Shown here piece by piece: positions 45,301 to 56,755 of a stretch of 64,000 nucleotides of DNA. Positions within the stretch are counted from its first letter, which is position 1. Each line of letters starts with the position of its first letter. The notes under the pieces are model-generated. The model was not told the DNA's origin. It was given only the letters and a program-made list of their open reading frames with translations, and ran no database searches. The stretch spans positions 827,310,556 through 827,374,555 of the forward strand of contig CM062816.1 of the NCBI GenBank assembly GCA_031772625.1, in the 5' to 3' direction. This DNA is from Pinus tabuliformis. Lineage: Eukaryota > Streptophyta > Pinopsida > Pinales > Pinaceae. A program made the translations under genes and the position numbers.

Positions 45301-47143
45301 AGAATATAAATTTTATCGCATGTAGGAGTACCACAACAAAGATAGGGAGATATCAGGGTAGTCGTTCGCCTACAGTTGGATTTCGGGGGTTAGATTAGGA
45401 GCGAATTGACATGCAGAGTGGTAGTAACCCTCAACAACAACACCCGAGTGGGTGGGAAATGTTGGACCGAGAAGTTAGGTGGAATCAACAAAAATTTCAC
45501 CACCTTGCCCTAAGAGAACCCTCATCTAACTGTTAACCCAAATGTTATTGGAAGAGATCCCATATCATAATATCACATCCGAAATAGAAATTAATAAGAA
45601 GTAAGACATGGTATGTTCATTACAAAATGTTATCATAATCTAGGAAGGTTAATTCCAAAAACACCAAGCCATTGACCACCTTTCTCCTCACAGGGTAGTG
45701 TCAATCCTCAGGGAACCAAATTCTATTTTCTGACTGTAGATCAATTCTATTTGCTTCCTATAGATTAATTATATTTGCTTACTATATACCTACAACAGTA
45801 AATCCAAATTAGGGGATAGGAACAAATCCAAATGGAATTAAAAGAAATGAAACCCCAACCCACTAAGGAGTGAAGAGAGGAGGTAATACCTTTGTATGGG
45901 TCGCAGAGAAGAAACCTCATTCTGGCACTCGAACCTTCACATCAAACCCCAACACGAATTGTGTTAATGTGAGTGAACACATGAGTTAATTTAACAAGCG
46001 AACAATGATTGCGGGGAAGAAAACTTTACATGTGATACTGGAGTTATATGTTGGTCGTTAGAGCTACATGCTAGCCCTGTGGAAACCCTCATTATTTCCT
46101 GTGGAAAAAAAGAATGGGAGATTAGAACCACACTAAATACAAGAGGGTTAATCTACTAGCTTGGAATTGCAAGAAAAAAACAAGGACTAAGATTACTTGG
46201 GCGAGTGAAGTTGACATGAAGAACCTCCATTATTTCCAACTAAAATCACAACATTGGTATTATAGGAAAATGCATACTGTAGGGGAAAGACAAATCGCCT
46301 TGATTCCAGACCAATCCCAAGTCATGGCAAGGCCCTAGCTCAAACATGGATACTCTAAAACAGAAGGTGATGAAAGCATAGGCATGCCATGGCGGTAGAA
46401 GACAAAGCCACCATGTATTGTTGTAGAGTCCTCGACCCTAGTGGCAGAGCGATAAACCAAAAGCATGGAGAGTGAATAGGGAAAATGTTTAAGGTTTGAA
46501 TGCAATGTCTTACGCAGTTGATGAGCGAGAAGAGATCTTGACTGTTGAAGTCCCATCGTGTCAGCCACAATGATGTCCAAGTGACAAAATACCTCGTTCA
46601 CATGGGCCAAGACGTATGTAGCAATCCAGTTGGAGGTGTTGTGAAATTGGGGAACAACTGTAGTGTTGAGCGAGAGTTTCATCCATGTAAGAGTTTGAAC
46701 ATAGTTTTATACTGTAGTAACCACCAGTGATGAAGGACCATTGACATGCGCGTTTAACATTGGGAACAAATGTTTTGTATATGGTTATGAACCTTGAAAC
46801 AAGGGTGAACATATATCTTAGGAACTTTGAATAAATTGAAGGGCATATAGTGAGAGGAAGCCATATATGGCATGTAGAGAACTATAACAAAACATAGAGA
46901 TGTAGGGCTAGATCAAACATGAAGTTGGTCCATCATCACCAAAGAATAGATGAGCGCTAAGCAAAGGAAGCATTAAATTTGAACACAAGTCAAGCATGAT
47001 GTTAGGTTCGAATATATTCATTTCATTTTGTTAAAATAAAATATACAAAAAAAAATACTAAATAAGGGATGCACCATATGAAGTGCTGAAATTTTTCATT
47101 TAGGTATAAAGGAGTGTGGTTTGTAAGATAGGTATCTGACAAA
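45301..47143. other. unassigned sequence, possibly an LTR-element leader or LTR
   Basis: A short frame at 45411-45536 (MQSGSNPQQQHPSGWEM...) has gag-leader flavour. The rest has no domain. The primer-like site at 47144 implies that an LTR should end just before it, but I could not find the LTR start or a partner copy. Confidence 0.3.
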
Positions 47144-47155
47144 CGGTATCAGAGC
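47144..47155 (+). other. primer-binding-site-like sequence of an orphan LTR element
   Basis: CGGTATCAGAGC followed by ACCAACTACC matches the initiator tRNA-Met site at 11 of 12 bases. A gag-like start follows downstream. Confidence 0.5.
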
Positions 47156-47291
47156 ACCAACTACCACACTGGGTTTTAGAAAAAGGCACCACCATAGTTA
47201 TAGAATAAGTAGTAACATAAGTAAATGTAACATACTCATATTAATTGGTTTGTTTAGTAGGGTGCAGAATTGAAGCAGATTGTTGTAGAAT

Positions 47292-47580
47292 GTTGGAGAA
47301 CTCTCCTCTAGCTATTACTGGCGAGGAGGATTTGTATGTGGAGCTGGGGGAAGGTAGCACCTCATTACCTTCTCATTTTTTGGATATAGTAAGAAATATG
47401 CAACAAGAATTAGCATAGCTCCGAAGTAGTAATGAGTGATTATTAAAAACTAGTGAGGAAAAGGGAAAGTTGATTAGAGAATGGACCGAGAATTATTATT
47501 GGCACCCATGGATTGAATGGGTGCCAAGAATAACTTAGCCGAGTTGAAGGGTAGAGGGTTGACTTGGACTACTTATGCTA
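47292..47580 (+). mobile_element. gag start of an orphan gypsy-like element
   Basis: MLENSPLAITGEEDLYVELG is followed by a heptad-rich piece ending EEKGKLIREWTENYYW. This resembles the N-terminal coiled region of Ty3 gag. It ends at about 47580, next to minus-strand copia sequence. Only the first 90 or so codons remain, with breaks. Confidence 0.4.
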
Positions 47581-47720
47581 AAACAAAATTTAAATTTGGC
47601 TTTTTGATAAATACAAAAATAATTTATTTTTCTTATGAGCATGAAGGACATGCTTCACATGAAAATGTATAAAAATAAAAATATATCAATATGAAGACCA
47701 ACCATAGCTACAAAATTAAA

Positions 47721-48340
47721 TACTCCCTCTTATCTAGGGGGTATTCATAATGACTATCAAGATGGTCACAAGTTGAAAAATTCTCTAAGAAAAGATTAAG
47801 ATTAAGATAAGCATCATCATCAATATCATAATCACCAAAATCAACATAATCATGGTTCACAATCAAACAAATATAGAAATAATCTAGGTGAAACACCATA
47901 GGCCTCATCAAATATAAACAAGCTCTCTCTGGAAATAAATCAGAGCACATTGTTGGGAGGCTACAACCTCTAGGACCATACTCCAACCAAGGTCAACTAA
48001 CAGAGGGAGTATGTCCTCTTCTAGACCATTCTCCCTAATTTAGGTCAGAGTACTTGACACAAGGATACATTCCCTAATTTTGGTCAAATTACTTGACACA
48101 GAAAGAAAGACAATCTAAGGACCATTCTTCCTAATTCAGGTCAATGTACTTGATATAGGGATAACAACCCTAATTCTGATCAAGTTATATGGCATAAGAA
48201 GAATTTCAGTCCATGATGCTATTTAATCTATTAAACCATTCTCCCTAATTCCAGTCAGTGTACTTGAAACATGGATAACACCCCAAAAACAGTCAAAGTA
48301 CATTACACAGGGAGAAGCCATGTCCATGATGCAATCAACA
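47721..48340 (-). repeat. 3' LTR or 3' repeat region of H0
   Basis: The minus strand starts TGTTGATTGCATC at 48340 after a purine tract. Three or four degenerate units of 85 to 110 bp with CCATTCTCCCTAATT and GTACTTGA(C/T)ACA(G/A)GG follow at about 48022, 48115 and 48232. A second, similar purine junction (CTCCCTCTTATCTAGGGGG on the plus strand) lies at 47722-47740, so two 3' ends may be superimposed here. Confidence 0.5.
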
Positions 48341-48385
48341 CTCCCTCTCAATGAGAGGGACATTCTCCACAAGACCAAGCTTGTC

Positions 48386-48631
48386 CTAGAAGTACACAAA
48401 CTTCACTTTAGAAAGAGGCTTCATAAGAATATCAACTATCTGCTCATCAATGGAGATGTAATGGATCTTGACTGCTCCCTTCTCCATCGTGTCTCGAATG
48501 AAGAGATACTTGATTCCAAAGTTCTTCAACCTCCCATGGAAGACATGATTCTCTGAAATCTTTATGCAAATTTGATTATTACAATATACTACAGTTGATT
48601 TCAACACCTCATCAAATAAAACTCCAAGCAA
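48386..48631 (-). mobile_element. RNase H end of copia H0
   Basis: VVYCNNQICIKISENHVFHG is followed by KYLFIRDTMEKGAVKIHYIS and DEQIVDILMKPLSKVKF, the copia RNase H C-terminal block. The downstream frame closes NVPLIEREC with the stop inside the LTR. Confidence 0.82.
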
Positions 48632-48986
48632 TTTATGCAGCCAAAATGCTTCACAACTAACTCACAATGTTAAGTGGAACAAAGGCATGTTTCATGCTCA
48701 TCCAAGAAACCATTGCAGATCCCAAACTAAAACAACTACCATATGTACTTTTCCCATCTTTAACACTTCCAACGCAATTACGGTTAGAGTATCCCTACCG
48801 CTGAACCTCATCGTTTGCAACATATCTTTAAAAATAATCAATAGTACCATGAAGATATCTCAATGCATGCTTTGCAGAAATCTAATGATCGTGATTAGGT
48901 TCCATCTAAAATTGGCTCAATGTGTTCATAAGAAAGCAAATATCCAGCCTAGTATTAACCTAATAAATCAATGAACCAACTAGCTA

Positions 48987-49560
48987 TTAGTATATAGATG
49001 GATCAATGGGATTAGAATCATAACTCCTTAGCTTCCTTAGATTAGTTATAATAGGAGTTTCCATAGGTTTACAATCCACCATGCCAAATGTATGGAGGGT
49101 CTTGATAACATACTTCCCTTGACTAAGGAATATTTCACTAGGCTTCTGCCATACTTCTAGTCCCAAGTAATCATGCAATAATCCAAGATCCTTCATATCA
49201 AATTCAACGGTCAACTCACTCTTACATTGAAGAATGAGATGCTCCACACCTAGGAGAAGCAAGTCATCCAATAATAGTAATAGAATCACAACCTCATTCT
49301 TCATAACCTTGATGTATAGGTTCTGATCAACATCACTCTTGATGAAACCAAGCCTTGTTAAACAAGTGTCAATTCATGAATACCATGCTCTAGGTTCTTC
49401 CTTCAATCCATACAAGGATTTCTTCAACTTGCATACGTGAGACTCTTTCCCGTGAATGTCAAACCCTTGAGGTTGTTCTATGTATACCTCTTCATCAATT
49501 ACACCATTGAGGAAATATGTATTCAAGTCTATTTGATGTATATTCCATCCCATAAAAGCT
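48987..49560 (-). mobile_element. reverse transcriptase of copia H0
   Basis: The open piece 49304-48987 has the catalytic-loop block ending LDDLLLLG, then FDMKDLGLLHDYLGLEVWQ and QGKYVIKTLHTFGMVDCKP. Blocks further right on the minus strand continue into the N-terminal half. Confidence 0.8.
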
Positions 49561-50784
49561 GTAATAGAAACAAGAGTTCTAATAGTTTTGTACTTGGAAA
49601 TTGGAGCAAAGTTTTCATCATAATCTTCTCCCTATATTGGGGAAACTCATCTAGCCACAAATATAGCCTTGTATTTTTCAATTCTTTCATCTGCTGCATG
49701 CTTAATATTATAAATCCATTTGGAGGTCACCACTGACTTTCCTTTGGGCCTTGGTACAATCTCCCATACATCATTCTTCATAATCGATTGATACACTTCC
49801 GTCAACACATCCTTCCAAACTTGTAGACTTGTTGCTTCTTCATAAGTAGAAGGTTAATAATCGATGAGCTTAGTCATCAAAGCTGCATACCCATAATACT
49901 TTGTTGGTTTCTTTCTTTCTCTAAATGTGCCACAAGGAGTTGCATGTCCTTTTTCTTCTTGAGGAATATAGCTAAGCCATGCTGGTATCTTCTTGTTTTT
50001 AGGAACAATAATGGGGTCCATGGGTTCACTTGGTCCTTCAATCTCTTCTTGATGATTAACAGGTGGTTTTGAAGGATGGGAATGCCTTGGAATTTCTTCC
50101 TTAGGAGACTTAGGTTCTTCATTGTCATTAGATTCCATGGGGACTTCTTTGGACTTCTTGAAAGCAACATTCTCATCAAAAGTGACATCTCGACTTACTT
50201 CAATTTGACGTTGTCCCTAGATGTAGATTCTATAGGCTTTTGATGATTCACTATATCCAACAAAGATTCCATTTTTTTTCTGAAGGGTGAAGCTTCTTCC
50301 TTTTTTCCTTTGGAATGTGAATGTAGATAGGACCACCAAAGATTCTCAATGATTAACCATTGGATTTTGACCAGAGAATGGCTTCTTTAGGAGTCATGTC
50401 TTCAAGAATTTTGCAAGGACTTCTATTTTGAATATATAAAAATTCCATGGATGCTTCTTGCAATAAGAACTTGGGAAGATCTTGATCATATAACATAGCC
50501 CTGACAGATTCTTAAATATACATGTTGTTCCTTTCAACTACACCATTTGGTTATGTATTATAGGGAACTATCAGCTCCCTCTTAATCCAAACTCTTTTAT
50601 AGAATGCAACAAGCTCTCTTGAAATGTATTCTACTCCATTATTAGATCTTAGAATATTTATTTTCTTCCCCAATAAATTCTTAACCTCGACCTTGAACTC
50701 TCGGATCTTGCTGAATACTTCATCTTTACTCTTCCTGAAATAGATCCACGTCTTTTGTGAGTAGTCATCAATAAAGGTCACATT

Positions 50785-51757
50785 TGTTAATTTTTCTTAG
50801 GTCTATATTTTTCTTTGCTTTGATAATTGCATTTCATTATTTCCATATTAAACTCACCCCATAACATCATTACATTATTCAGATTTATACCATTATTTAG
50901 CAACATGTGAAACTATGTAGAAAGAACAATATCATCATTAATGCAGTGGAACATAAAGGAACAATAGGATAAAAACATTCACACATAGAGACACTAGGAT
51001 TGGTCGGAGACTAGGGAAAAACCCAGTATGGGGAAAACCCTTTCAAATTCTTCTTCTTATTAGATTTTCATTGAAGGATTCAACAAAAGAGAGTAAATTG
51101 ATCCATATCTTCATCCATACAACTATTCAACAAAATTAACTAAAAAGCATCCATGAAATGAACCCAACAATACTCATACTCAAAACCCTAATTCGGAAGC
51201 CTGTAACAAATTGTCAATGTTTGTAGTGAGCTGTTGAACATTACAGTCAATGAGCGAAGTCTTCAAATAACTAAAAAATTGAACCCTAGACTCCAGTCGC
51301 ATGGACAAAGTGTCATGCATGTGAATAAGAGCTTTGAGTCACTCCCTTGAGCTTGCAAGCCTGCGACTACATACGAAATTTGCCTCTGTCAAGCCTGTAG
51401 TAGAGACCCAAAACCCTAGAAATGCATGCAAGCTTTGGATCTTGTAATTTCTCCTTCATGCAAACTAATTCTCCATGGACGTGCCTCAAACTTGTGGGAG
51501 CAAAAACCAAGAAAGCAAATAGAAGAATGTCTCATGATGATCTACAAAGGAGGTTGAGGTCACTAGTATTTATAGCCTTCCAAGGGTGTCCAATTTTCTT
51601 TACAATCGACCTAATCAAATATGCACATGTGGGCTTATAATTCAAAAATACACTTTCCCTTGTTCAAATTGAGCACTTCAATTTTCAAAATTGGTCCTCT
51701 CGAAAAGAGGAATCTCATCCCATGGTTGGAATTTTTCATTGAGATGCCAAATTAACA
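50785..51757 (-). repeat. 3' LTR of copia H1
   Basis: 973 bp, minus strand TGTTAATTTGGC to AAAATTAACA. A purine tract (AGATGAGAGGGAG on the minus strand, 51758-51770) precedes it, and H0 integrase sequence follows it, so H1 is inserted in H0. The would-be target duplication is ACATT (50780-50784); its partner is outside or not found. Confidence 0.78.
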
Positions 51758-54094
51758 CTCCCTCTCATCTAGGGAGAAATTCAAACTGCATCATGTAATT
51801 ATCACAAGTATCATATCATCAAATCATATCATGTATCAAGTATCTCATCATCAAATGTCATCACTGCTCATTTCTTCTTATCTCTTGATTGTCTATGCTC
51901 ATATGATGAACATTCTCGAATCTAAAAGAAGAAGAATTTTATATCGGAGGGGGGCTCATTCTACAATCCTCTATTCATCGGGGAGCCACTACTACCACCC
52001 GGAACAATTTCCAATGGGAAGCCCAATGCTAGTACCTGGGAAACATTAACGGGGAGCTAAATCTATGACCCGCATCAACAATGGAGAGCCTAGCTCGATA
52101 TGGAACAAAATCAGCGAGCACATCTCAACCTGAAACCACATCAGGGAGAATATCTCAACCCAGAATCTCATGAGGGAGCTAAACATCTACAACCCCATAT
52201 TGAGCAATAGGTGATATAGGGGAGCACATCTCAACCCATCCTATTTCCTGCCTATCTTCCCAGCAATGACCCTCAAGAGTCATGTGGTAGAACACTTGCA
52301 TCATAATTCTAGCCCCAAAGCCTCCTCAACCTATTGGCCAGATGGGGAGGGACAACCCCAACAAACCTGGCTTGTGGGTATGATGCCAATTGGGATATAC
52401 TATGCAAAGACCAAGATAGGGGAGCACCATCTCCAACCCTATGCGTAAAAAATGGAGGAGAAACATCTATGACCCTATTGTACAAATATCCCTCAACCCC
52501 ACGATCCCTCCATCTCAATTCCTCACCCTAGGAGGTCACACAAGGGGGAAGAGCTTGCTCAGTCTCCTCAATCAGTGATGCTCTTTATAGATGAGGAATA
52601 TATCATCGTTCTCATATCTGATAATCATCATGTCTCAATAGAAACCATCTCCTATTTGTATAGGACATCAAATCAAATATTATATTAGAAACAAAAATAT
52701 ATATATATATCACAAAAAAGGTACCTTGTTCAACCTCCCACTCATGGAGGCAACAACCACATGCCTAAGTGTGTCTTTTATCGCAACATTGTCTCAATAT
52801 AAGAAGGTATCTCAGTCCTAACAATATACGAAATTTTCTGCCAATCAGATCCCACTCAGTGTTACCATAATGTGTTCTTTTCATATCCAGAACCTGCTCA
52901 AACAAATCTCCAAAGAGCTTCTTCAACTTGCGTCACAACTATCCATGCCAACAACATCATACTCAACCTTGGTTGTGCTTAGAGCTACAAACTTCTCATA
53001 AAAAATCTCATGAAAAATCTCATACTGAGGTAACACCCAAATGAACTCATATCATTAATAATGATCCAAAGAACATGAATATATCCATGTAGTCACATGT
53101 CATAGGAAGAATATCTTTGACAAAAAATTTGATTGTCCCATGCAAGTATCTCAAAGGGTGTCCTACAAGAGCTCACTGTGTATGAGGCAGATCAATCATG
53201 AATTGACTTAGATTCTATGCAAAATAAACACACACACACACACATATATATATACATGGACAAGTGTTTACATCGATGCTTCAATCACCTATCGATTTGC
53301 AAGTTAGGTTCAAAAATATCTCTACATAACTTCTTGAAATTCAATCGAAGTTTCCAAGGATTCATATTTCCACTTTCTTTAACAACTTCACTATATATAT
53401 TTTCTTTTCCAAAATTTAGAAAGTGATTCATCATCCCATGACTCATTATTTTGAGCTTTAGAATCCAACTCCCTCTTACTTTGATCATCAAAGGCTCATT
53501 ACCTGTCAAGAATAGACCATTAGTAAATAAAATCAAAAATCAAATCCATACCTTTGACCCCTTTTGAAGTAGAGGTTTTGATGGGCACATCTTCCTATCT
53601 TCACTAGATGACTGTCAATGCGAACATATCAGGCTCATGGAGCTTGCTTCATACAACGCTTTCTACAAACATCAACAATTACCAAACTAATATGCTTGGC
53701 CTTACATAGATCAATATTGTGCAATCAAATTCACTAAGTCAACTTATCAAAGTTTAGATGCCATATTAAAATTATCAATATCACTGTAAGAAATTCTTTG
53801 GATTAGGTGGCAGGTTGAGCTCACATCCAGATATCAAGTTATAACTTCATCTATTGCCATGCCAACAAATTTTCATTTATCAATCAATATCAAGCCAAAC
53901 TTCATCAAGTCATCCTCATGAATCATTTATGTCACTAGATGTAAATTCATACACCAAGGATAAGTCATGTAGGTTCCATCCATTTGTGAGATTACTTCAT
54001 ACTGAATCGTAATTGTTCATACTTTAACCATGTTCCAAATTCAATTAAGCCAATACAAAATCATTGTTGAATACTAATATTAGTCACATAAGTC
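51758..54094 (-). mobile_element. copia H1 interior, 3' part
   Basis: Next to the LTR lies 0.8 kb of non-coding sequence with reiterated GGGGAGC/ACATCTCAACC motifs (51945-52520). Further right, the minus strand at 53536-53285 has LFLTGNEPLMIKVRG and GMMNHFLNFGK, decayed copia reverse transcriptase. From 53560 rightwards no domain is recognised. Short runs of AT (52693-52708) and AC/AT dinucleotides (53226-53255) are present. Interrupted by element G at 54100. Confidence 0.6.
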
Positions 54095-54099
54095 ATTAT
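54095..54099. other. target-site duplication of element G, left copy
   Basis: ATTAT is repeated exactly at 62070-62074, directly after the 3' LTR. Confidence 0.9.
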
Positions 54100-56143
54100 T
54101 GTTGGACACACATTGTCATTGACGTCAATATGGCAATATTCAAGAGGAGGAGACAGAGCATATCGGAGCCAAGAGGAGCAGACCAAGCCAGAGGAGCCAC
54201 ATTGGAGCAGAGAGGAGCCATATCGGAGGAGCTATCGAAGCAAACAGAGCCAAGAGGTGCAGACTAAGCAAGAGGAACCACATATGTATATGTCATATCG
54301 GAGCCAAAGAAGAGGAGCTACAGGAGCAAACAGAGTGGACCGAGAGGAGTAGATGGAGAAAGAGGAGCCAAGAGGAGACATATATATATATTACAAGCAA
54401 ATAGGGCCATCAGAGTCATTGGGGAGCCATATCAGAGCAAGAGGAACGTTGCTTGTAATATATGCCAAAAATAGAGCTATCGAAGCGATAGAGGAAGCAG
54501 AACTCATATACAACCACAGATAACACCTATCGGGAGTGGAGGAAAAGCTGGGTTAACTAAATTCCGAGAGCAGAGAAGCTATTAACATAGAGAATCAACG
54601 CCAAAACCCTTAGCGGAGCACTGGCGGACTTGAAACCATATTAAATTTGCTTGTGGAGCTTATCAGGTTCGATAATACCATCGCATCGGGATATCGGCGA
54701 TATCGTATCGGAACCCTTAGGGATGAGAATGGACGCGATATAATACATATCGGGTTAAAATGCCAAATCGTGTCCGGTTTTGTATCGGCGGATGCATACA
54801 GATATAACCCGCGACGAGCGATCGCCGATCGCCGACGAATTACCATTGGGCAGAGGCGGATGCGATAAAATATAAACTGTGGTGCATTGCATATCGGGTC
54901 CGCGGAGGACTTGTATCATTTCGGAGGTAGCGATCAGTGAAATCGCCGAATCATCCGGAGCCGAAATTATATAGAGGATGGTTGAATGGGAGATCGGGTC
55001 CGCAAACCCGTTCTGTTATAACAATCCTGCCGATACGAATCCGCCGATATGACGGATCCGAAACCGATATAGAAGGGAGTTAATGGGTCGATCGGGTCCA
55101 CTAAACCTTCGCGTTACAAATCCGCTGAAGCGAACCTGCCGATATCCCGGACCCGAATTCAATATAGAGACAGGAGTCTAAAAGGGCGTCGGGTCTGCAC
55201 CTCGTCGAAGGTCAGGGCTTAAGGGTTTATTGAGACCGCTGAAATCCGGACCCACCGAAATTTATAAAGGCGAAATTATAAAGATTTGGAATCCTAGCAT
55301 TGGAAGTAGAGCGGGGATTATATGGCTTCCGTGTATTGATATATTATATGATATATGACCGCAGGGGTTAAGGCTTGCGGGCTTTAAAACGCTCGGGTGG
55401 TGGCTTCCGATGGTTGATAAAACGCTCGGGTGGTGGCTTCCGATGGGTGATTAAAACGCTTGGGTGGTGGCTTCCGATGCGTGATTAAAACGCTCGGGTG
55501 GTGGCTTCCGATGGTTGATTAAAACGCTCAGGTGGTGGCTTCCGATGGGTGATTAAAAGCACCGATAAAGCCTGTAAGAAAAAAAAAAAGAAAGCAAAGA
55601 AATGGAAGCCGAAGTGTCAAGCGATCAAGTGAGGAGGAAGCCAAAGAGCCAGCACGTAAGAGGAAACGAATGGACAGGGGCATGGAGCATATAAAAGCAG
55701 CAAAAATAGAGAACTGAGTTGTCGTTCGTGGACGGTATAACCTGAGCATGAGATAGTGGAAGCAACAGAAGAAAAGGGGGCAGCAGAAGCAGTGGAAACC
55801 TGAAAAGAGCACAACAGCACACCAGTGTATACCAAAGAGGTTGGAGCCTTAGAATAGAACAGGATTGAAGTCCTTGGGAGTTGGTGCTCCTAAGTCCAAG
55901 ATTGGTGTCTTGGCAAAATAGAGTTGTTGCTCAGGAGGTTGGAGCCTCACCAAAGTCCAAGTTGGAGCTTGGCAACCAATTGTGACAATCTATTTATTGT
56001 ATTTATTTTACTGCACAGTTATATTAATAAAAGCATTTATTCCTGCTATTCATTTTGTGTTTCTAAACATATATGTTTTAACTAGTAAAACAATAGTGAG
56101 AAAAAGAAATATTGATTCACCCCCCCTCTTAGTATTTCCAACA
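54100..56143 (+). repeat. 5' LTR of element G
   Basis: 2044 bp. The first 500 bp repeat GAGGAGC and CATATCGGAGC motifs. The middle (54650-55270) is unusually GC-rich for this window, with ATATCGG and GGGTCCG motifs. At 55386-55556 a 33-34-bp unit is repeated five times. An LTR-end CT-rich stretch precedes TTTCCAACA. Confidence 0.9.
55386..55556 (+). repeat. 33-34-bp unit repeated five times in the 5' LTR of G
   Basis: Units start AAAACGCTCGGGTGG at 55386, 55419, 55453, 55487 and 55521 and end TTCCGATGG-TTGATT or GTGATT. They are contiguous with no spacers. The same array lies at about 61317-61487 in the 3' LTR. Confidence 0.92.
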
Positions 56144-56145
56144 AT

Positions 56146-56157
56146 TGGTATCAGAGC
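56146..56157 (+). other. primer-binding site of element G
   Basis: TGGTATCAGAGC, two bases after the LTR end. Confidence 0.9.
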
Positions 56158-56203
56158 CGACTTCTTCATTCTAGCCTAACAGCTTGAAGAAGGATCAGCA
56201 ACC

Positions 56204-56690
56204 ATGATGAGAAATCATGAAGCATTAGGAAAACCTCCTCTGTTTGATGGCACTAACTTTGGGTTTTGGAAGAAAAGAATGACTTACTATTTAATGTCCC
56301 TTGGACCTGAAGTCTAGCATTTTTGTCAAACTGAATACCGAGTGACTTCCACTCTTCCAACAGACCAAGACGAGAGGAAAGCCTACATTGCAAATGCAAA
56401 AGCCATGAACTCTATCACCAGTGGAATCACTGATTCCGAGTTTACAAAAATCATGCACTGTAACTCTGCCAGAGAAATGTGGGAGAAGCTAGTTAGCTTG
56501 TACGATGGAGACTCAAAAGTAAAAAAGGCAAAGCTTCAAACTCACAGAAGACAATTTGAAAGTTTGAAGATGGAAGAGGAAGAAGATATTGCAACATACC
56601 TCCTCCGAGTAGCTGAAGTGGTAAATTCCCTGAAAGGATTGGACGAAAAGGTTGAAGAAAGTACTATTGTAAAAAAGGTATAAAGGTCCC
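56204..56690 (+). mobile_element. gag capsid region of element G
   Basis: MMRNHEALGKPPLFDGTNFG begins at 56204. Then comes a 113-codon open piece (56342-56683) with MNSITSGITDSEFTKIMHC, AREMWEKLVSLYDGDSKVKK and a LQTHRRQFESLKMEEEEDIA helix. This is the UBN2-type gag of SIRE-lineage copia elements. Confidence 0.85.
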
Positions 56691-56755
56691 TTCCAGACAG
56701 ATTTGACTCCAAAACAAGTGCTATAGAAGAATCAAAGGATCTTGACACCCTCAAA

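Larger units (their letters stand above)
47700..50784 (-). mobile_element. Ty1/copia element H0, 3' part
   Basis: Reading leftwards from 50784: the integrase core start (50781-50551, FIDDYSQKTWIYF, NNGVEYI), then a proline-rich linker (50138-49854) and reverse transcriptase (49304-48987 and flanks). RNase H follows (48631-48386), then a purine tract and the LTR start at 48340. The 5' portion is absent, because element H1 begins at 50785 inside the integrase. The left end is unclear. Many breaks; old. Confidence 0.8.

Noticed and set aside
46335-46682. Minus-strand open frame of 115 codons
   Set aside because: No motif, repeat or family resemblance that I recognise, and overlapping frames on both strands are also open. 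Not supported as a gene.
52693-53255. AT and AC dinucleotide runs
   Set aside because: Ordinary short microsatellites in non-coding DNA; noted within the H1 entry but not of separate interest.
55386-55556. Five regularly spaced 33-34-bp repeats, superficially array-like
   Set aside because: The units are contiguous with no unique spacers, occur in both LTRs of a plant retroelement, and have no adjacent Cas-like genes. Not a CRISPR array.
55528-55835. Leucine- and serine-rich minus-strand frames in the 5' LTR of G, repeated at 61416-61789
   Set aside because: Present in both LTRs and composed of the complement of GAGGAAGC/AGCAG repeats, so membrane-protein-like appearance is an artefact of composition.
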